A DNA stretch of 15,708 bases from Candidatus Omnitrophota bacterium (lineage in GTDB: Bacteria > Omnitrophota > Gorgyraeia > Duberdicusellales > 4484-171), in assembly GCA_028702365.1 (NCBI GenBank), contig JAQVOZ010000010.1, forward strand, positions 1 to 15,708. Reading direction: 5' to 3'. The notes beneath the pieces were generated by a model that searched no databases, was not told where the DNA came from, and worked only from the letters and a program-made list of their open reading frames with translations. Both the position numbers and the translations under genes were made by a program. Below, in pieces: positions 13,601 to 15,708 of this stretch (the first letter of the stretch is position 1; every line of letters starts with the position of its first letter).

Positions 13601-15708
13601 CTTTCGGCATCCAGAGGGTATTTAACGTAAGTCCTTATGCGACAAACCGCATCCAAAGACGTTCCAATTCTATATTTTAAACTGCCTAAATTTTCCGGAT
13701 GCATAAGGTTTTCTTCAGAAATAAGATAAGCAATGTTATCCAGGGTAAGTTCTGTTTGGCGCCGGGCATTGGGGCCAACCCAATCGTTATCATTAGCTTT
13801 AATTTTTAAAATCGCAATTGCGCCGCGCGGAGGTTTAGATTCATAATAATCAGCGGTAACAGCATCCCAAAAAATTTCCGGTTTGACGCCAGGCGTATCA
13901 TCTTTTAACGCGTATATATTTTTTGCTGCGGCTTTTAACTGTTTTTCTGAATTAAGAATTTTTTGCGCGGCTGCCAATTTGAGAAAGTCTCCCCGCTTCT
14001 CGCTCTCTGGAAGTTCTTTTAATTTTTCGAAAAATATTGCCTGCAGATGCACAGGTAATGCCCCGACAACAGTAGTATGTTGGGTATATTCACCGCGTAT
14101 AGAAGCAGTCCCGGAAATAAATGTATGAAGGTATAAAACTTTGCCTTGCGGGATGATAACCACTTTGGCCCTTTGGAATTTCGGCGGATTGCGCTTGGTT
14201 GCCACGCCGCTTTCTAACTGTTTACCGCTATACTCGTGAGCGCTTACCTGCAAAATGTTTTTTATTCCTTTTACGATAATATCGCGGCGCTTGCTTTTAT
14301 CTATCGCTATAAAGTCGATGATTACTCCGCCGGTTTTTAAATCTCTTGTTCCTGCCATGCCAATACCGGTTGCTGCCGGATAATCAAAAGGCTTATCGCC
14401 GTAAAAACAGCTGCGCACATCATTAAAAATCTGATAGTGCTGTTTACCCTGGAAGGTGTAACCGACGATATCCGCCATGTAGTTACGCTGCTCAACGACA
14501 TCTTTAAACTGCAGCCCTTCTTTATCGAGTATTGCTTTTATTTTCTCAAAGGCGGCTGTTGCCTGCTTTTCAAAATCAGGCGCAGAATTATCGTTTAGGC
14601 CGCGGGCAATAATCCAGCGTAAATTTTCAAAAGCAATTTCATAGTAGGGAATTTTCTCTTTACCCTTAAGGCCTTTGGCGTATTTGAGAGTTAGTTTTGC
14701 TTTTTGCCCTTGTTTGGGAAGAAATGCGGTAAATTCTATTTCAACGAGCCTGCGTTTTTTCTCTAAAGGAGCCTGGGCAATATAGCTTGCAAGCGGAAGA
14801 TAATGAATAGAAAAATATCTTTTTACTATACCTGAATAAACTGCCTTTAATCTCAGATACTCATTATGGTTTGCTGCTGCCATAAAAATCCGCAAAGAAT
14901 AAATTATGGCATCAGCAGGCAGGTATTTGGAAGCTTGCTTAAGGCAATCTTTTAATTGTTTTTGGCGGGATAGGCGGGAATCCGGAACAACTTTTGCATT
15001 GATTTCATAATAACTTCCCTTATCGACGCGTGAAGTTGCAATACAGGAAGAAGAAGTTTTATGTGATTTCTGCCAATCATCGTATTGCCGCCTAATGAAT
15101 GCAATTAATTCATTTTCTGAATTCCAAACTGCAGAATAAGCCTGTTCGCTGATTTTTTTTGCTAACGCATCGGGAAATTTCTTAAGCTCATTGGCTAAAA
15201 TTTCTCTTATAGCAGCTGGATTTAAAGGCTTTGGCTGCGGTGCTGCCTTCGCTGAGAGCGAATTTACGGGAAGGCTTAAGCGTGAACCTTTTATGCCAAA
15301 CCTACATAAAACTCCGCGCTTTATCCCCCAAGAATACGGAACGGAAACAAACGCGCTTGAATACGGAACGAGCGTAGTTTCTCGCGCAAATTCCTGCGCT
15401 AATTGTTTTAAAAGCGGGACATCGGCAAGTATTGTTTTTTGGCTTGTCCGGGGATCGGTTAATTCGAAGAATTCAGGAACGCTAAACAATAAAACGCCTT
15501 CATCGTTATTCTTTGCGCGGGCGATACCGGAAAGAATACTGCGTATCTTTTGCGGTTCCCAGCTCGGTGGTGCTCTCGGAGCAATCTGAGCCGTTATTTG
15601 ATGCGGCGTTATGACATCGGTTGCTGCCACATGCTTAAACTTCCGGCTAAGACCTTCTTGAATGCTTGGATTAGAAAAATCACCATCTATCAACTCGAAT
15701 CTGCCGCG
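10651..15708 (-). CDS. Giant multidomain protein: MTase-like, chorismatase/RidA-like, HEAT, GHKL ATPase, MTase-like (5' end missing)
   Basis: The frame is open to the window edge, so the N-terminus is missing; the TTG at 15693 is only the first start-like codon. Residues are numbered from it. Modules: 1-80, end of a Rossmann/methyltransferase-like fold (I-D-G-D-F, then L-L-F-S-V-P-E); 150-315 unrecognised; about 316-710, chorismatase/RidA-like, with PAATGIG 439-445, P-P-K-F-Q-R-A 503-509, FISGTASIRG 525-534 and R-Q-T-E-L-T-L-D-N 645-653 (Glu648), split by an insert of roughly 100 residues; 754-905, HEAT repeats; about 1010-1130, GHKL ATPase with D-I-G-L-G-M-D 1056-1062; 1175-1260, possible winged helix; 1352-1625, methyltransferase-like (IYGGAGVD 1384-1391, F-F-D-A-D 1506-1510). 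Ser-rich linkers sit at 750-753, 941-943, 1165-1168, 1276-1279, 1342-1344 and 1631-1634. There is no signal peptide or membrane segment in view. HEAT and GHKL calls are firm, chorismatase-like is good, the others tentative. Confidence 0.85.
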   Translation of the reverse strand, partial: RGRFELIDGDFSNPSIQEGLSRKFKHVAATDVITPHQITAQIAPRAPPSWEPQKIRSILSGIARAKNNDEGVLLFSVPEFFELTDPRTSQKTILADVPLLKQLAQEFARETTLVPYSSAFVSVPYSWGIKRGVLCRFGIKGSRLSLPVNSLSAKAAPQPKPLNPAAIREILANELKKFPDALAKKISEQAYSAVWNSENELIAFIRRQYDDWQKSHKTSSSCIATSRVDKGSYYEINAKVVPDSRLSRQKQLKDCLKQASKYLPADAIIYSLRIFMAAANHNEYLRLKAVYSGIVKRYFSIHYLPLASYIAQAPLEKKRRLVEIEFTAFLPKQGQKAKLTLKYAKGLKGKEKIPYYEIAFENLRWIIARGLNDNSAPDFEKQATAAFEKIKAILDKEGLQFKDVVEQRNYMADIVGYTFQGKQHYQIFNDVRSCFYGDKPFDYPAATGIGMAGTRDLKTGGVIIDFIAIDKSKRRDIIVKGIKNILQVSAHEYSGKQLESGVATKRNPPKFQRAKVVIIPQGKVLYLHTFISGTASIRGEYTQHTTVVGALPVHLQAIFFEKLKELPESEKRGDFLKLAAAQKILNSEKQLKAAAKNIYALKDDTPGVKPEIFWDAVTADYYESKPPRGAIAILKIKANDNDWVGPNARRQTELTLDNIAYLISEENLMHPENLGSLKYRIGTSLDAVCRIRTYVKYPLDAESIIKSAGTILQKSASRNAPHSVVGAPVCRNGLVVEIEGEAVAAIPVKKSKKAASSSAVDLIRQIKDSRKDVSAAAIDGLVGIGEPIVSQLTEIALGNFSYHSRTSAIKALGQIRSAKAVPALIRICADENYYIVKAAMYALCLVGTKPAIEAVIKKLSVNDMSIQGHARECLALTGERGAMMLLKVLDREDWREETIGAIKALGNMGYRPAQHRLNWAHGMRFPIQADSGSRRLLAFDARVSRSSSASIVNAELTLQQDTVLLELLREKNDNRKTGYMENVPKFFSKAGFIALPFMFGEYKRMAQEFASQNGLGVNHPVVSKYAELFSHIADNMYMHTGRYACIAIRKFGGFTQIVIRDIGLGMDVRGNFVQPNHGFDCIIEAFTSEPAGKVVFESRNSKAVFFRRNGMRERIDGNSPVREGTRIVITFRLADLGANRISPAGIVVVPQAFTGASAQVTGKFQRQTGSSAADSGRKRKYRTKAGVDYGIYFMVMLDQVPLLLEGQEVSLKQADRLARKHSLFAHSVITVGKLFAWGERQGYLSVSGSYSVRLTDLGRQYFQERNKFTEDSLTSLPKRGSSAAKPAKNKEKMSSHRIIYPVWVNSDGRTFIGEKPEGKSWAAYTDIFQITHPHVRKIKFSAAKKRSSSPVALKENEKRMRMLLSKNDIELDRLIRKTVNPAGLPLAAIYGGAGVDVSHFFLSLDPGTGYFVSNYYGLALGDLHKVNDIIKKDFKELLHRSYRYRDFKRFSGFGLVSDISNKENIINSLAFELKALGLFEVEPFMYGKFPAMRFSWKHPDGLTNAKRKIVFFDADVTSPLRYPEELKKAISEKFHIYYQRAGLSIALKYLPRLESFIRFLYARMAPYGFFVTDDVVAEASKDCSEAIDMSFNFPLTNEECPEIAIKTEGSFLPFPLSLRSRYGRHLHIRQKLPVASSSSVGKQSAAVTLPIGMETIGVNASKAVTNIFPPAGLSAIEQVNGGKIP

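Noticed and set aside
15691..15693. TTG as the true start of the giant gene
   Set aside because: The frame stays open to the window end with family-like sequence (R-F-E-L-I-D-G-D) across it and has no Shine-Dalgarno, so the gene is cut by the window.
1..15708. CRISPR arrays, tRNA or rRNA genes, insertion sequences
   Set aside because: I saw no regularly spaced repeats, tRNA-like cloverleaf, rRNA core sequence, transposase or integrase motifs.

Overview
The window is 15.7 kb of AT-rich bacterial DNA in which every supportable gene lies on the minus strand, so transcription runs from high to low coordinates. Signal peptides, a CsgG-family protein, a lipoprotein and PilZ domains point to a bacterium with an envelope and c-di-GMP signalling, probably diderm. 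The very large multidomain protein with Ser/Ala-rich linkers, next to small lipoproteins and tandem PilZ proteins, recalls Omnitrophota-type (candidate phylum) metagenome contigs. That placement is inference only. The first 13 bases match the common Illumina adapter end, so the window begins at a contig end.

Layout in transcription order: (1) 15708-10651 holds the 3' part of a giant gene of at least 1685 codons. It reads as a chain of modules: a Rossmann/methyltransferase-like end, an unrecognised region, a chorismatase/RidA-like module with a large insertion, HEAT repeats, a GHKL (SpoIIAB-like) ATPase domain with an altered N-box, a possible winged helix, and a second methyltransferase-like module. 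(2) 10650-10512 is a regulatory gap with a candidate promoter, a 9-bp inverted repeat over it, and a GC-rich hairpin ending at the Shine-Dalgarno. (3) 10511-4332 carries two tandem PilZ genes followed closely by a complete peptide/nickel-type ABC importer (binding protein, two permeases, two ATPases). (4) A hairpin at 4336-4318 and a good sigma70-type promoter at 4311-4284 separate this from the next unit. (5) 4235-14 carries a secreted CsgG/FlgT-like protein, a secreted single-Cache protein, a 60-aa lipoprotein, an ABC-F translation-type ATPase and the truncated N-terminus of a Ste24/M48 membrane protease.

The PilZ-importer unit may couple c-di-GMP to peptide uptake, either by co-expression or by direct contact. 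The CsgG-Cache-lipoprotein group looks like envelope or extracytoplasmic functions. The giant protein is the least explained element and the best candidate for an undescribed system. I found no tRNA, rRNA, CRISPR array, transposase or integrase.
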